DNA from: Prochlorococcus marinus str. MIT 9302
GTDB lineage: Bacteria; Cyanobacteriota; Cyanobacteriia; PCC-6307; Cyanobiaceae
NCBI RefSeq assembly: GCF_000759975.1
Contig: NZ_JNAM01000008.1
Coordinates: 1-47,046 of the forward strand
Reading direction: 5' to 3'
DNA: 47,046 bases
Under the pieces are notes generated by a model. The model searched no databases. It had not been told where the DNA came from and was given only the letters and a program-made list of their open reading frames with translations. The position numbers and the translations under genes were made by a program. Below, piece after piece: positions 25,894 to 36,486 of the stretch; positions within the stretch are counted from its first letter, which is position 1, and every line of letters begins with the position of its first letter.

Positions 25894-25898
25894 GAGTT

Positions 25899-27053
25899 TT
25901 ATTTAATTTTTGAATAAATGAGAGATTTAGTCATTTGATTAAGGACTAATTTTCTTATAAAAACAAAATTATTCAAAAGTAAAAATGACAATTTTTTAAT
26001 TGGAAATAAAAAAAGGTTTCTATTAGCAAAAATTGATATCAAAGAATCAGTTATAAGCATGGTAAAAATAATATCTAAAATTCTGCTTATAAGAAACTTA
26101 AATTTAAATAAGATCAAATGGATTTTAGAAATTTCAATATTTTTGTTCAAAAGATCAAAAATAGTATTAACATCTCTCCAACAAGTATTAAGTCCCTGAC
26201 CTCCTACAGGATGGAAGGTGTGAAATGCATCTCCTACAAAAATTAATTTTTTAAAATTAAAAAATGGTAAATTCAAGGATAATGAAACAGGAAATAAATT
26301 ATATTCTCCAATTATTTGATCTAACTTAAATTCATCAGGCAGAATAGTTGATAAATTATCCATTAAAAAATTCTTATCAGAATTTAACCTTTCAATGGAC
26401 TTTAATGTACTAGAAGTCCAAATTACTTGATATAAGTTTTTGTCTAAAGGTAATAATGCAAGTGGGCCTTCTTTTCTAAAAATTTCGTAAGCTCGCTTTT
26501 CACAATTACCTCTTAAAGAAACCTTAAAAGTTAAACAAGACTGATTATATGATTTTTTTATATCTATAAAATTAAACAATTTTTTATCAAGGGAATTTGC
26601 TCCTGTGGACAAGAATTGATAATCAAAAAATATTTTCTTGTTTAATAATTTTTGTGGCGTCATTAAAAATATATTCTCGTAATTATCCATCTCTCGAAAT
26701 AATACTGTCATGAGATCTGAATGTTTAACTACCCACCCAATATTTTCAGCAGAACTTATGTCATCATCTAAATCAGAAATTGTTAATTTGGTAAAAGAGG
26801 AAGTTATACTGTCTGATATTGAAAGTGTATCAAAGCCAAATAAATATGGTTCTAATTTTTCCCAAAGTCTAAATTTAGATAATATTTTTCTTGTTGAATG
26901 CGTAATTGCATAAGTTTTATCTTTATCGATTAATCTATTTCTTGCTAATAAATCAATTAAAAAAATATCGCAATCAAATTTTGCAAGTGCTAATGAAAGA
27001 AGTAAACCTGTTGGACCAGATCCAACAATTTTAAAATTAAATCTATTTTTCAT
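25899..27053 (-). CDS. UbiH-like FAD-dependent monooxygenase
   Basis: 384 residues. The N-terminal FAD fold has VGSGPTGLLLSLALAKF (GxGxxG, residues 10-26); the second FAD motif is FVGDAFHTFHPVGGQGLN (GD...P). The DG motif region between them is recognisable but weak. The family (UbiH/UbiF/Coq6) hydroxylates aromatic rings of quinone precursors; in cyanobacteria the relative is thought to act in plastoquinone or other prenylquinone metabolism, membrane-associated. The last 80 residues are hydrophobic and lysine-rich. Confidence 0.85.
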   Translation of the reverse strand: MKNRFNFKIVGSGPTGLLLSLALAKFDCDIFLIDLLARNRLIDKDKTYAITHSTRKILSKFRLWEKLEPYLFGFDTLSISDSITSSFTKLTISDLDDDISSAENIGWVVKHSDLMTVLFREMDNYENIFLMTPQKLLNKKIFFDYQFLSTGANSLDKKLFNFIDIKKSYNQSCLTFKVSLRGNCEKRAYEIFRKEGPLALLPLDKNLYQVIWTSSTLKSIERLNSDKNFLMDNLSTILPDEFKLDQIIGEYNLFPVSLSLNLPFFNFKKLIFVGDAFHTFHPVGGQGLNTCWRDVNTIFDLLNKNIEISKIHLILFKFKFLISRILDIIFTMLITDSLISIFANRNLFLFPIKKLSFLLLNNFVFIRKLVLNQMTKSLIYSKIK

Positions 27054-27072
27054 CAGAAAATATAAATATCAT

Positions 27073-27714
27073 CTATCTGTTGTTATAAATATAGCAAATT
27101 TCCTCAAATGCTGGTCTTAATAAGTAGGGGTACTCTCCAACCCATAAATTAGTTTCTGGCAACCAAGCATCGGTCAAATAAAAATCTCTGTCAAAATTAC
27201 GGTTATTAGATGTTAATAAACATTTTATTGACGAACCCACTCTAATTTGACTGTGCTTATTTTCCATCGGGAAACTCAACTTTTCTAAATAGCCATCTTC
27301 ATCTTCTAATTCAAGTACTAACCAAGTTCTTTTATTTTCGATAACCTCTAATCGACCTTGCCTATTGGATTGTTCCCTTGAACTTTCAATCTTTTCTGTT
27401 GTATATATGTCGGATACGTAACCATCAAATATAGAAAAAAATTTATTTTTTCTTATTTTCAAATTTTTTCTACTTGATTCAAGAATTGGGCCCCAGATGA
27501 TATACAAAAAGAAACCTACACATAGGAACAACCAGAAATTATTAGTTTGATCTCCAGTCGAACTAATAATTAATGAGATAAATCCACCAACTGAAGAAAC
27601 TATTACTCTTTGAAGAATTTTTCTCGGATTCCCCAACGAGTACTTAAATTGACTTCCTGTACCAACTGCAGGAATAAGTTTTGAAATTTGACTTGAATTA
27701 ATTGGAATTAACAT
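27073..27714 (-). CDS. Conserved cyanobacterial/plastid-type membrane protein, 213 aa
   Basis: An N-terminal soluble stretch with KYSLGNPRKILQRVIVSS, two membrane helices (about 36-52 and 60-76), then a beta-rich domain of about 130 residues including ENKRTWLVLELEDEDGYL and LTDAWLPETNLWVGEYPYL. I recognise it as a protein conserved in cyanobacteria and chloroplasts, sometimes labelled by error as a phosphate transporter permease; no transporter motif is present. The function is unknown. It lies one base from dapB, on the same strand. Confidence 0.7.
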   Translation of the reverse strand: MLIPINSSQISKLIPAVGTGSQFKYSLGNPRKILQRVIVSSVGGFISLIISSTGDQTNNFWLFLCVGFFLYIIWGPILESSRKNLKIRKNKFFSIFDGYVSDIYTTEKIESSREQSNRQGRLEVIENKRTWLVLELEDEDGYLEKLSFPMENKHSQIRVGSSIKCLLTSNNRNFDRDFYLTDAWLPETNLWVGEYPYLLRPAFEEICYIYNNR

Positions 27715-27715
27715 T

Positions 27716-28564
27716 TTAAAAAATCAATTTTTCAAGTCCGTAAACTAAAGTTTCATAATTACCTATTTTTTTAATAGCCTGTAAAACTCCTGGCATATAT
27801 GCCTTTCTATCAATAGTGTCATGCTTAATTGTGTAAGTTTCACCTGGAGATCCCATAATTACTAACTGATGAGCGAGCAATCCTGGTAATCGTACAGAAT
27901 GTATATTAATTCCAGAATCTCTGCGCCCACCACGTACACCTTTCAATGACTCAGACTCTTTTACTAAATTCTGATTAAATTTCTTTGGATATTCTTCAAT
28001 CATTTCTGCAGTTTTTATACAAGTCCCACTAGGAGAATCAGCTTTTTGATTATGATGCATCTCTATTAATTCAATATTGTCATAAAACCTTGCGGCAACA
28101 GATGCTGCCTGCTGAAGAAGAACCATTCCTACTGAAAAATTTGGAATTATTGCACAACCAACGCATGCCTTCTGAGCAAAAATAGATAAGTCTTTTATTT
28201 GCGAAGGAGAAAGTCCTGTGGTTCCGACCACTGGTGAAATACCGTATGCGATAGCTGATCTGGTATTTTCATACACAGAATCAGGGTGAGTAAAATCAAC
28301 CAGAACAGGTTTGATATTTTCATTTCTATAGTTTTGACTAACAGAACATAAAGTTCCTTCAAAATCATTAGAAACAAAAACATCACAATTCTTTACCTTC
28401 AATAATTCAGAAATATTTGAGCCATTGTTCTTTTCATTTATGTCAATTGCTCCAACAAGTTCACAATCTGTAGAATTCAATACTGTATTCACAACTTCGC
28501 TACCCATTCTGCCCAAAGCTCCGGATACTAGTACTGGTATTGGTTTTTGAGGATTTTCAATCAT
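27716..28564 (-). CDS. dapB: 4-hydroxy-tetrahydrodipicolinate reductase
   Basis: 282 residues, slightly longer than the E. coli enzyme. It reduces the cyclic intermediate of the lysine and diaminopimelate pathway with NAD(P)H, in the cytosol. Nucleotide motif [13 protein letters not shown] (residues 13-25), substrate motif [14 protein letters not shown] with catalytic histidines and lysine, and the conserved VGTTGLS loop are all present. Divergent from chlH with about 100 bases between. Confidence 0.97.
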   Translation of the reverse strand: MIENPQKPIPVLVSGALGRMGSEVVNTVLNSTDCELVGAIDINEKNNGSNISELLKVKNCDVFVSNDFEGTLCSVSQNYRNENIKPVLVDFTHPDSVYENTRSAIAYGISPVVGTTGLSPSQIKDLSIFAQKACVGCAIIPNFSVGMVLLQQAASVAARFYDNIELIEMHHNQKADSPSGTCIKTAEMIEEYPKKFNQNLVKESESLKGVRGGRRDSGINIHSVRLPGLLAHQLVIMGSPGETYTIKHDTIDRKAYMPGVLQAIKKIGNYETLVYGLEKLIF

Positions 28565-28666
28565 TTTTGTAAATAATTTTTTTTTAAAGGTTGTTACACG
28601 CTATTTATATTGCACACAATAACGTCTTTTCATTCGTAGGCTGGTAGAAATACTTAAATAAAATCA

Positions 28667-31600
28667 ATGTTTACGCAGGTCCGCTCAGCAAATCGCAGAG
28701 TATCTCCTGTTGAGGATAACAAACACAAAGTTGTAATAAAAGCAGTTTATGTTGTCCTTGAGCCACAATACCAAAATTCCTTAACGGAAGCTGCAAAGTC
28801 AATAAATAAGATGAATGGGCCAATAGGCATAGACCTTAGTGGCTATCTTATCGAAGAGCTTAGAAATGAAAGTAATTTTGAAGATTTTAAAGAAGATATA
28901 GCTAATGCAGATATATTTGTTGCCTCCTTAATTTTTATTGAAGATCTTGCTCAAAAAGTAGTTGATGCGGTATCTCCACATAAAGATAAGCTTAAAGCCT
29001 CAATTATTTTTCCCTCTATGCCAGAGGTAATGAGATTAAATAAGTTAGGTTCATTTAGTATGGCCCAACTTGGTCAATCTAAAAGTATTATTGGAGATTT
29101 AATAAAAAAGAAAAAAGAATCTGATGGAGCAAGCTTCCAAGATTCAATGTTGAAGTTATTAAATACACTGCCTTCAATACTTAAATATCTACCAGTAGAA
29201 AAAGCTCAAGATGCTAGAACATTCATTCTGAGTTTTCAGTACTGGTTAGGTGGAACTACTGAGAACTTAAAAAACTTCTTGTTAATGATTTCTGAAAAGT
29301 ATGCAGTTTCAGAGAGCATAAAAGATCAAATAGAGGAATTCAAGATTCAAGACCCTGAAACATTCCCAGATTTAGGAATTTGGCATCCACTTGCCCCTTG
29401 CATGTTTGAAAATCTTAAAGATTATCAAAATTGGGAGAATAATAGAAAAGATATAAATCCTAAAGATGACAAGACTCCAACCATAGGTTTAGTTCTTCAA
29501 AGAAGTCATATTGTTACTGGAGATGATGCTCACTATGTTGCCGTTATTCAAGAATTGGAATACAGAGGTGCGAGAGTACTTCCTATATTCTGTGGGGGTT
29601 TAGATTTTTCTAAGCCAGTTAATGAATTCTATTATGATTCCATAAATAAAGATCAACCTATTGTAGATGGAGTTGTATCTCTAACAGGATTTGCATTGGT
29701 TGGTGGGCCAGCAAGACAAGACCATCCTAGAGCCATTGAATCTCTAAAAAGGCTAAACAGACCCTATATGGTTGCACTTCCATTAGTCTTCCAGACCACA
29801 CAAGAATGGGAAGATAGTGATCTAGGTTTACACCCAGTTCAGGTGGCACTTCAGATTGCAATTCCAGAACTTGATGGTGCTATTGAACCTATTATTCTCT
29901 CAGGTCGTGATGATGCCACAGGTAAGGCGCATACGCTCCAAGATCGAGTTGATGTAATCGCTGAAAGAGCCATAAAATGGTCAACTTTAAGAGTTAAACA
30001 AAGAAAGGACAAAAAATTAGCCATTACAGTATTTAGTTTTCCACCAGACAAAGGAAATGTTGGAACAGCAGCGTACTTAAATGTTTTCGGTTCAATTTTT
30101 AGAGTTCTCCTTGAAATGAAATCGAAAGGATATCAAATAGATGAACTTCCTAGTAATTCAAAAGAATTAATGGAAAAAGTAATTAACAATCCTGAAGCGA
30201 TGGATGGCTCTCCAGAGTTAAATATTGCTCATAAGATGTCAGTTAAAGAATACGAAGAGTTCACACCATATTCACAAAGACTTGAAGAGAATTGGGGCAA
30301 ACCTCCTGGAAACCTTAATAGTGACGGACAAAACCTTCTTATCTATGGAAAACATTTTGGAAATGTTTTTATAGGAGTTCAACCTACATTCGGTTATGAA
30401 GGTGATCCAATGAGGCTACTATATTCAAGAAGTGCGAGTCCTCATCATGGTTTTGCTGCTTATTACACGTATGTAGAAAAAATATGGGGTGCTGATGCTG
30501 TTCTTCATTTTGGAACTCACGGCTCACTTGAATTTATGCCTGGCAAACAGATGGGCATGAGTGAAACTTGCTATCCGGATTCTCTCATTGGATCATTGCC
30601 TAATTTGTATTACTATGCGGCTAATAATCCCTCTGAAGCAACAATTGCTAAGAGAAGAGGATACGCTTCAACTATTAGTTATCTGACTCCTCCAGCGGAA
30701 AATGCAGGCCTCTACAAAGGACTTAAAGAACTAAGTGAGCTAGTTGGTTCTTATCAACAATTAAGAGAAAATAGTAGGGGGATTCAAATTGTTAATGCAA
30801 TAGTTGAGACTTCTAAACAATGTAACCTTGACAAAGATGTAGAGCTTCCATCAAAAGACGTAGAAGAACTTTCAATAGATGAAAGAGATTTATTCGTTGG
30901 TAATGTCTATAAACAATTGATGGAAATTGAAAGTAGATTATTACCTTGCGGTCTTCATACTATTGGAGAAGCTCCAACAGCAGAAGAAGCTGTTGCAACA
31001 CTTGTAAATATTGCATCTTTAGAGAGAGAACAAGAGGGATTAAGATCTCTTCCTGGATTACTCGCAGAATCCATGGGTCTAACTATTGAACAAATTTATG
31101 ATGGTAATAATAAAGGGGAACTTAAATTTGTAGAGTTAAATGAAAAAATCATAAAGACAGCAAGAGAGTCGATTTTTGCGATGGTCAACTCTTTAAAAAT
31201 AGTTGATGGCAGAGTTTATTTAGAAAAATCACTTCTTTCCAAACTTTTCGATTTACTTAAAGTTTTCGGTCTAAATCTACCTACCCCTTGGCTAAGAGTC
31301 TGCAGATTAAATGGATTTAATGAAGTTAATCAGAAGGAATTAAATAAATTATTTGATTACTTACTTTTCTGTCTTGAACAGATCTGCGCAGACAAAGAAA
31401 TGGATAGCCTCATTAAAGCATTGGATGGAAATTATGTTTTACCTGGACCAGGTGGAGATCCCATAAGAAATCCAGGTGTTTTGCCCAGTGGTAAAAATAT
31501 CCATGCACTTGATCCTCAATCAATCCCAACTACAGCAGCAGTAGCTGCAGCAAAGTCTGTTGTTGACAAATTAATTGAAAGACAAAAGGAAGAGCAAGGG

Positions 31601-32677
31601 AGCTGGCCTGAAACAATAGCTTGTGTTTTATGGGGTACTGATAACATCAAAACCTACGGAGAATCACTGGCACAAATCTTATGGTTTGTTGGAGTAAAAC
31701 CAAAACCAGATTCTGTTGGAAGAATTAACAAACTAGAATTAATCCCTTTAGAGGAATTAGGTAGACCAAGAATAGATGTAGTAGTTAATTGTTCAGGAGT
31801 ATTTAGAGATCTATTTATCAATCAAATGGCATTAATAGATCAGGCAGTCAAATTAGCAGCTGAAGCTGATGAACCATTGGAATCTAATTTTGTAAGGAAG
31901 CATTCACTAGAACAAGCAGAAAAAGAAGGCACTTCTATTAGAGAAGCTTCAGCGAGAGTATTCTCTAACGCAAGTGGAAGTTACAGTTCAAATGTTAATT
32001 TAGCCGTAGAAAATTCAACATGGGAGGAAGAAAATGAATTACAAGAAATGTATTTATCACGCAAAACATATGCTTTTAATGCCGATAATCCAGGTGAGAT
32101 GAATCAAAAAAGAGAGGTATTTGAGTCAGTAATGAAAACAGCAGATGTTACATTCCAAAACCTTGATTCTTCAGAGATTTCACTAACAGATGTAAGTCAT
32201 TATTTTGATTCGGATCCAACAAAATTGATCAAGACATTAAGAGATGACGGAAAAGAACCAAGTAGCTACATAGCAGATACAACCACTTCTAATGCTCAAG
32301 TTAGAACACTTGGAGAAACTATCAGATTAGACTCAAGAACAAAACTTTTAAATCCTAAGTGGTATGAAGGTATGCTCAAATCTGGCTACGAAGGAGTTAG
32401 AGAACTTTCTAACAGACTTAATTACACTCTGGGTTGGAGTGCGACAAGTGGTCAAGTAGATAATTTTGTATATGAAGAAACTAATGAAACATTTATAAAT
32501 GACGAAGAGATGAGGAAAAGATTAATGGATCTTAATCCTAATAGTTTCAGAAGAATTGTTGGAACATTGCTAGAAGTCAATGGTAGGGGATATTGGGAAA
32601 CTTCAGATGAGAATATAGAACAGTTGAAAGAACTATACCAAGAGGTAGAGGATAAAATCGAAGGCGTTAAAGAATAA
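28667..32677 (+). CDS. chlH: Magnesium chelatase subunit H
   Basis: 1336 residues, full length for cyanobacteria. The porphyrin-binding catalytic subunit that, with ChlI and ChlD, inserts Mg2+ into protoporphyrin IX at the branch point to chlorophyll. The N-terminal domain begins [17 protein letters not shown]; the characteristic [15 protein letters not shown] motif is near residue 616 and the [15 protein letters not shown] region follows. The C-terminal part carries the conserved [19 protein letters not shown] segment. It is the first committed step of the pathway in which acsF acts later. ATG at 28667. Confidence 0.98.
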   Translation: MFTQVRSANRRVSPVEDNKHKVVIKAVYVVLEPQYQNSLTEAAKSINKMNGPIGIDLSGYLIEELRNESNFEDFKEDIANADIFVASLIFIEDLAQKVVDAVSPHKDKLKASIIFPSMPEVMRLNKLGSFSMAQLGQSKSIIGDLIKKKKESDGASFQDSMLKLLNTLPSILKYLPVEKAQDARTFILSFQYWLGGTTENLKNFLLMISEKYAVSESIKDQIEEFKIQDPETFPDLGIWHPLAPCMFENLKDYQNWENNRKDINPKDDKTPTIGLVLQRSHIVTGDDAHYVAVIQELEYRGARVLPIFCGGLDFSKPVNEFYYDSINKDQPIVDGVVSLTGFALVGGPARQDHPRAIESLKRLNRPYMVALPLVFQTTQEWEDSDLGLHPVQVALQIAIPELDGAIEPIILSGRDDATGKAHTLQDRVDVIAERAIKWSTLRVKQRKDKKLAITVFSFPPDKGNVGTAAYLNVFGSIFRVLLEMKSKGYQIDELPSNSKELMEKVINNPEAMDGSPELNIAHKMSVKEYEEFTPYSQRLEENWGKPPGNLNSDGQNLLIYGKHFGNVFIGVQPTFGYEGDPMRLLYSRSASPHHGFAAYYTYVEKIWGADAVLHFGTHGSLEFMPGKQMGMSETCYPDSLIGSLPNLYYYAANNPSEATIAKRRGYASTISYLTPPAENAGLYKGLKELSELVGSYQQLRENSRGIQIVNAIVETSKQCNLDKDVELPSKDVEELSIDERDLFVGNVYKQLMEIESRLLPCGLHTIGEAPTAEEAVATLVNIASLEREQEGLRSLPGLLAESMGLTIEQIYDGNNKGELKFVELNEKIIKTARESIFAMVNSLKIVDGRVYLEKSLLSKLFDLLKVFGLNLPTPWLRVCRLNGFNEVNQKELNKLFDYLLFCLEQICADKEMDSLIKALDGNYVLPGPGGDPIRNPGVLPSGKNIHALDPQSIPTTAAVAAAKSVVDKLIERQKEEQGSWPETIACVLWGTDNIKTYGESLAQILWFVGVKPKPDSVGRINKLELIPLEELGRPRIDVVVNCSGVFRDLFINQMALIDQAVKLAAEADEPLESNFVRKHSLEQAEKEGTSIREASARVFSNASGSYSSNVNLAVENSTWEEENELQEMYLSRKTYAFNADNPGEMNQKREVFESVMKTADVTFQNLDSSEISLTDVSHYFDSDPTKLIKTLRDDGKEPSSYIADTTTSNAQVRTLGETIRLDSRTKLLNPKWYEGMLKSGYEGVRELSNRLNYTLGWSATSGQVDNFVYEETNETFINDEEMRKRLMDLNPNSFRRIVGTLLEVNGRGYWETSDENIEQLKELYQEVEDKIEGVKE

Positions 32678-32690
32678 TAAATTTATTATT
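32673..32690. terminator. A/T palindrome across chlH and folP stops
   Basis: An 18-base perfect palindrome AATAATAAATTTATTATT covers the stop codons of the convergent genes chlH and folP, which are only eight bases apart. It may act as a weak bidirectional terminator, though it lacks GC pairs. Confidence 0.35.
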
Positions 32691-33540
32691 TTCTGTAAAT
32701 CCTATCTGCTACTTTCAGGATTTGATAATTTAGTTTAACGTTGTGAACTCTCACAATGTCAATGTTAAATTGAGAACAAAGACAACTTATTGCAAGTGTT
32801 CCTATATCCCTTTCTTTTGGATTTTTCTCATTCAAAATTGCTCCTATAAATCTCTTCCTAGATGCACCTATCAAAATTGGCAAATTCCATTTTTTAAATA
32901 CATCTAAGTTTCTCAAGATTTCCAAATTATGAATAATATCCTTAGAAAAACCAATTCCAGGATCCACTATTATATTTTTTTCAGATATATTTTTTTCTAA
33001 AGCATTCTTTATTAAATTATCAAGCGAGCACTTAACATCACTCAATACATTCTGGTAATTAGATAGTTGATTCATATTTTGACTATTACCACGACTATGA
33101 GTTATGACGAATGGGCAATTAAATTCTGAAACAACATCCAAAATTTTTATATCTCTTCTTCCTCCCGTGACATCATTTATCCAATTAGCACCATTTAAAA
33201 GAGCTTCGTAAGCTACTTCAGAATTAAAAGTATCAATAGAAATTAAAACATCTGGATATTCAGATTTTATTAATTTTAGATATGGGATCAATCTCTTTAT
33301 TTCTATACTAGATCCAACTTCTTCAGCCTCAGGTCTCGTACTTTGAGCACCAAGATCAATAACATCAACACCATTACTAAAGAAATGATTTACTTGATCT
33401 AAAACTTTTTTTGAAGAGTTTAATTCCCCACCATCACTAAATGAATCAGGAGTTAAATTAATAACTCCCATAATTGAAGTTTTTTGGCCCCAGCCTTTTG
33501 GCCATGGATTTTTCTTATTTATAATTTGCAATTCTCGCAA
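32686..33540 (-). CDS. folP: Dihydropteroate synthase
   Basis: 284 residues, TTG start overlapping the end of tpiA by 26 bases. It joins p-aminobenzoate to the pterin in folate synthesis and is the target of sulfonamides. Motifs: [38 protein letters not shown] and GASRKRFIG are all intact. The N-terminal [15 protein letters not shown] stretch is the usual picocyanobacterial extension. Confidence 0.96.
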   Translation of the reverse strand: MRELQIINKKNPWPKGWGQKTSIMGVINLTPDSFSDGGELNSSKKVLDQVNHFFSNGVDVIDLGAQSTRPEAEEVGSSIEIKRLIPYLKLIKSEYPDVLISIDTFNSEVAYEALLNGANWINDVTGGRRDIKILDVVSEFNCPFVITHSRGNSQNMNQLSNYQNVLSDVKCSLDNLIKNALEKNISEKNIIVDPGIGFSKDIIHNLEILRNLDVFKKWNLPILIGASRKRFIGAILNEKNPKERDIGTLAISCLCSQFNIDIVRVHNVKLNYQILKVADRIYRK

Positions 33541-34240
33541 AACTATTCGGATCTAATGAAGCACCTCCAACTAACACCCCATCTATATCACTCATTGACA
33601 TGATTTCGTCAATATTATTAGGTTTAACAGATCCTCCATATTGAATAATTAAATCATCAAAACCTATTAATTTCCTAATCAAAGAACATATCTTATTAGC
33701 GTCTTCAGCTTCACACGTTTTACCAGTGCCAATAGCCCATATTGGTTCGTAGGCAACAATTAAATTAGATGGATCTGTATTTTCTAATCCTTGTTCAACC
33801 TGTCTAGTAATAACTCTATCAGCTTCTCCTCTCTCTCTTTGTTCTAATGTTTCTCCTACACAAACTATTGGAGTAAGTCCACTAGATTGAGCAAAAACTG
33901 CTCTTTTATTAATTTGTTCATCACTTTCACTAAAATATTTCCTTGGTTCACTATGTCCAACGATTGCATATGAGACACCATGTTCAAGAAGCATTTTTGG
34001 AGATATTTCTGCAGTAAATGCTCCTTGATCTTCCCAATGAATATTTTGACTAGAAATGTCTAAATAATCAAAATCAGAATGATTAGAAAACGTTGAAATA
34101 GCTGTAAAAGGTGGAGCAATAACAACTTTACGATCGTCTTTTATGTTTTTTATTAAAGGAATAAACTCTTTTAAATATGATTTAGCTTCAGCACAAGTCA
34201 TGTGCATTTTCCAATTACCAGCAATAACAGATTTTCTCAA
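33515..34240 (-). CDS. tpiA: Triosephosphate isomerase
   Basis: 241 residues, TTG start. It interconverts dihydroxyacetone phosphate and glyceraldehyde 3-phosphate in the Calvin cycle and glycolysis. The catalytic Lys is in GNWKMH, the catalytic His in AIVGHSEPR, the catalytic Glu in [12 protein letters not shown], and the phosphate loop is YGGSVKPNN. All intact. It overlaps folP downstream by 26 bases; the two are one transcription unit. Confidence 0.97.
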   Translation of the reverse strand: MRKSVIAGNWKMHMTCAEAKSYLKEFIPLIKNIKDDRKVVIAPPFTAISTFSNHSDFDYLDISSQNIHWEDQGAFTAEISPKMLLEHGVSYAIVGHSEPRKYFSESDEQINKRAVFAQSSGLTPIVCVGETLEQRERGEADRVITRQVEQGLENTDPSNLIVAYEPIWAIGTGKTCEAEDANKICSLIRKLIGFDDLIIQYGGSVKPNNIDEIMSMSDIDGVLVGGASLDPNSFARIANYK

Positions 34241-34292
34241 AATACTATCTCCAAGAAAAATATACTAATACAAAGTGAGTTGAATAAGCTAA

Positions 34293-34469
34293 CTATTCAA
34301 AAATTAATTCATTTTTTAGAAATATTACTTTATCACCCTTGTTTAACTTCCTTCCTCTCCTAGTCTCAATTACACCATTAACTTTAACAGAACCGGATTT
34401 AATAAAAATTTTTGCTTCGCCACCAGAAGATACCAAATTTTTCCATTTTAAGAATTGATCCAATTTCAT
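34293..34469 (-). CDS. S4-domain RNA-binding protein
   Basis: 58 residues from ATG at 34469 (a TTG five codons upstream is possible). A single S4 fold: MKLDQFLKWKNLVSSGGEAK, then SGSVKVNGVIETRRGRKL, then GDKVIF. This resembles the small YaaA/YbcJ-type S4 proteins, which bind structured RNA, probably ribosomal. It lies 53 bases upstream of tpiA on the same strand and divergent from the ABC exporter. Confidence 0.85.
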   Translation of the reverse strand: MKLDQFLKWKNLVSSGGEAKIFIKSGSVKVNGVIETRRGRKLNKGDKVIFLKNELIFE

Positions 34470-34526
34470 TGTTTTTATACCCAAAGATATTGATAAAGTA
34501 GGATAAACAATTAAATATATAATATC

Positions 34527-36233
34527 TTGAGACTAATTCCACCAGTCAGAACATATTCAAATAGGTTTATCAAGGGTTTTATATGCATGCTTATTTATGT
34601 AGCTTGTTGGCCTTTATTAGCTTATTTAGCTGGAAACTTAATTCCAGCTATTGGGTCAGGTGATCTCTCAAAAGTTTCTAGCATAATAATTAAGTCTTTA
34701 TTTGTATTTTTAGTTCAGAAAACTGCTCAATTTGGACAGGATGTATTCATAGCAAAACCATCTTTAGAAATTAGTGAAGTGATGAGAGGAAATTTATTTA
34801 GCAGAATTCAAAAAATAAAGATGAATTCTTTTGAAAATATTTCAGCCGGGGACATCACATATAGACTGACAGAAGATGCAGACAGGGTAAGCGAAGTTAT
34901 TTATAAAACAGCTCAAGATACTATTCCATGCACTTTACAGTTGTTAGCGGTAATAATATATATGTTTTATTTAGACTGGTCATTAACAGTATCAACTTTC
35001 GTTTTAGCACCATTGATTATTCTTTCAGTTAACAGTTTTGGAAGAAGAGTTTTAATAGCATCCGAAAAAAGTCAAGAATCAACAAGTGATTTAGCAGGTT
35101 TAATAGGTGAATCTATAAATGGAATGTCCACGATAAGATCTTTTGCTGCAGAAAATTGGATTGAGAAAAGATTTTATAAAAGATTAAGTACAAATAAAAA
35201 AGCAAAATATAAAACATTAAAACTACTTGCATTTCAACATCCAGTTGTTGGTTTTGTTGAAGCATTTGGAATATTAGCAATATTAGGTTTAGGAGCCGCA
35301 AGAATCAATCTAGGCCTTCTAACAAGCGAAGAATTTAGTAGTTTTTTTGCAGCAATATTAATGCTTATTGATCCGATAAGCCATATAAGTACAAATTTTA
35401 ATGACTATAAACAGGCAGAAGCTTCAATAAAAAGGTTGAAAAACATAAATCAAGAACCTGTCGAAGATGATAAGGAAAATTTAATACGGATATCCAATAT
35501 CGAAGGCAAATTAAGATTCAAAAGTCTTAATTTTGAATACAAAAAAAATAATCAAGTTCTTAGAAATATAAATTTAGAAATTAAGAAAGGGGAAGTTATA
35601 GCTTTCGTTGGAGCTTCAGGGGCTGGTAAAAGTACAATGATGGGATTGATATTAAAATTTATAACTCCAACTAATGGTGACATTTTTATTGATGATAAAA
35701 ATCTAAAATTGCTTAATACAAAAGATTTAAGACAAAAAATTGCAATAGTACAACAACAGCCTTTTTTATTTTCAGGAAAAATTATTGATGTAATAAAAAT
35801 GGGTAGGAATTTTACTAAAGAAGAAGTTATAGAATCAGCAATAAAAGCAAATGCCCACAACTTTATTCAAAAGCTTCCAGATAAATATGAAACTAAGATA
35901 ACTGAACGAGGATCAAATTTCTCAGGGGGCCAGATCCAGAGGATAGCAATTGCAAGAGCAATACTAGGAAACCCTTCCATTCTTCTTTTAGATGAAGCTA
36001 CAAGTGCATTAGATGCAGAATCAGAGGCAGAAGTTCAAGAAGGTCTTCATAGAGCAATGAAAAATAGAACTGTTATTGTAATCGCTCATAGATTAGCCAC
36101 TACGCAAGAGGCAGATAAAATAGTTGTATTCGATAAAGGCAAAATAATTGAGGTTGGAAAACATCTTGATTTACTCAATAAAAAAGGCATTTATAAAGAA
36201 TTATGTGAAAAACAATTGATCAAAAAATTATAA
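34527..36233 (+). CDS. ABC exporter, fused permease and ATPase (MsbA-like)
   Basis: 568 residues, TTG start. Six-helix permease part (about 15-300) followed by the ATPase: Walker A GASGAGKST, Q-loop VQQQPF, signature FSGGQIQRI, Walker B ILLLDEATSALD and the switch His in IAHRLATT. A homodimeric lipid or drug exporter is the usual role of this family; marine picocyanobacterial members are often called MsbA-like and may move lipids for the outer membrane. The substrate is not shown by sequence. Confidence 0.93.
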   Translation: MRLIPPVRTYSNRFIKGFICMLIYVACWPLLAYLAGNLIPAIGSGDLSKVSSIIIKSLFVFLVQKTAQFGQDVFIAKPSLEISEVMRGNLFSRIQKIKMNSFENISAGDITYRLTEDADRVSEVIYKTAQDTIPCTLQLLAVIIYMFYLDWSLTVSTFVLAPLIILSVNSFGRRVLIASEKSQESTSDLAGLIGESINGMSTIRSFAAENWIEKRFYKRLSTNKKAKYKTLKLLAFQHPVVGFVEAFGILAILGLGAARINLGLLTSEEFSSFFAAILMLIDPISHISTNFNDYKQAEASIKRLKNINQEPVEDDKENLIRISNIEGKLRFKSLNFEYKKNNQVLRNINLEIKKGEVIAFVGASGAGKSTMMGLILKFITPTNGDIFIDDKNLKLLNTKDLRQKIAIVQQQPFLFSGKIIDVIKMGRNFTKEEVIESAIKANAHNFIQKLPDKYETKITERGSNFSGGQIQRIAIARAILGNPSILLLDEATSALDAESEAEVQEGLHRAMKNRTVIVIAHRLATTQEADKIVVFDKGKIIEVGKHLDLLNKKGIYKELCEKQLIKKL

Positions 36234-36263
36234 CTCTATCTTATTAATTAAAAAGTTAATTCC

Positions 36264-36482
36264 ATGAGTGAAAACCCAAATGATACTTCCAACCCAGTTT
36301 TAACCTTTGAAGGAAAGAAGTATTTAATAAATGAACTTTCTAATGACATAAAAGAATCTATTAAAGGATTACAAATAGCGGAAACCCAACTTAAAATGCA
36401 TGAAGACACCTTGAAATTACTTTCAATTAGTCGAAACTTTTTAGCTAATCAATTAAGAGAAAAACTAAAAATCTTAGAGTAA
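36264..36482 (+). CDS. DUF6447-like small protein, 72 aa
   Basis: 72 residues: a beta-like start (PVLTFEGKKYLINELS) then a long helix (KESIKGLQIAETQLKMHEDT and onward) that could form a coiled coil. This matches the small family DUF6447 seen in marine picocyanobacteria and phages, of unknown role. It lies 30 bases downstream of the ABC exporter and may share its transcript. Its stop is four bases from the convergent carB end. Confidence 0.7.
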   Translation: MSENPNDTSNPVLTFEGKKYLINELSNDIKESIKGLQIAETQLKMHEDTLKLLSISRNFLANQLREKLKILE

Positions 36483-36486
36483 ACTC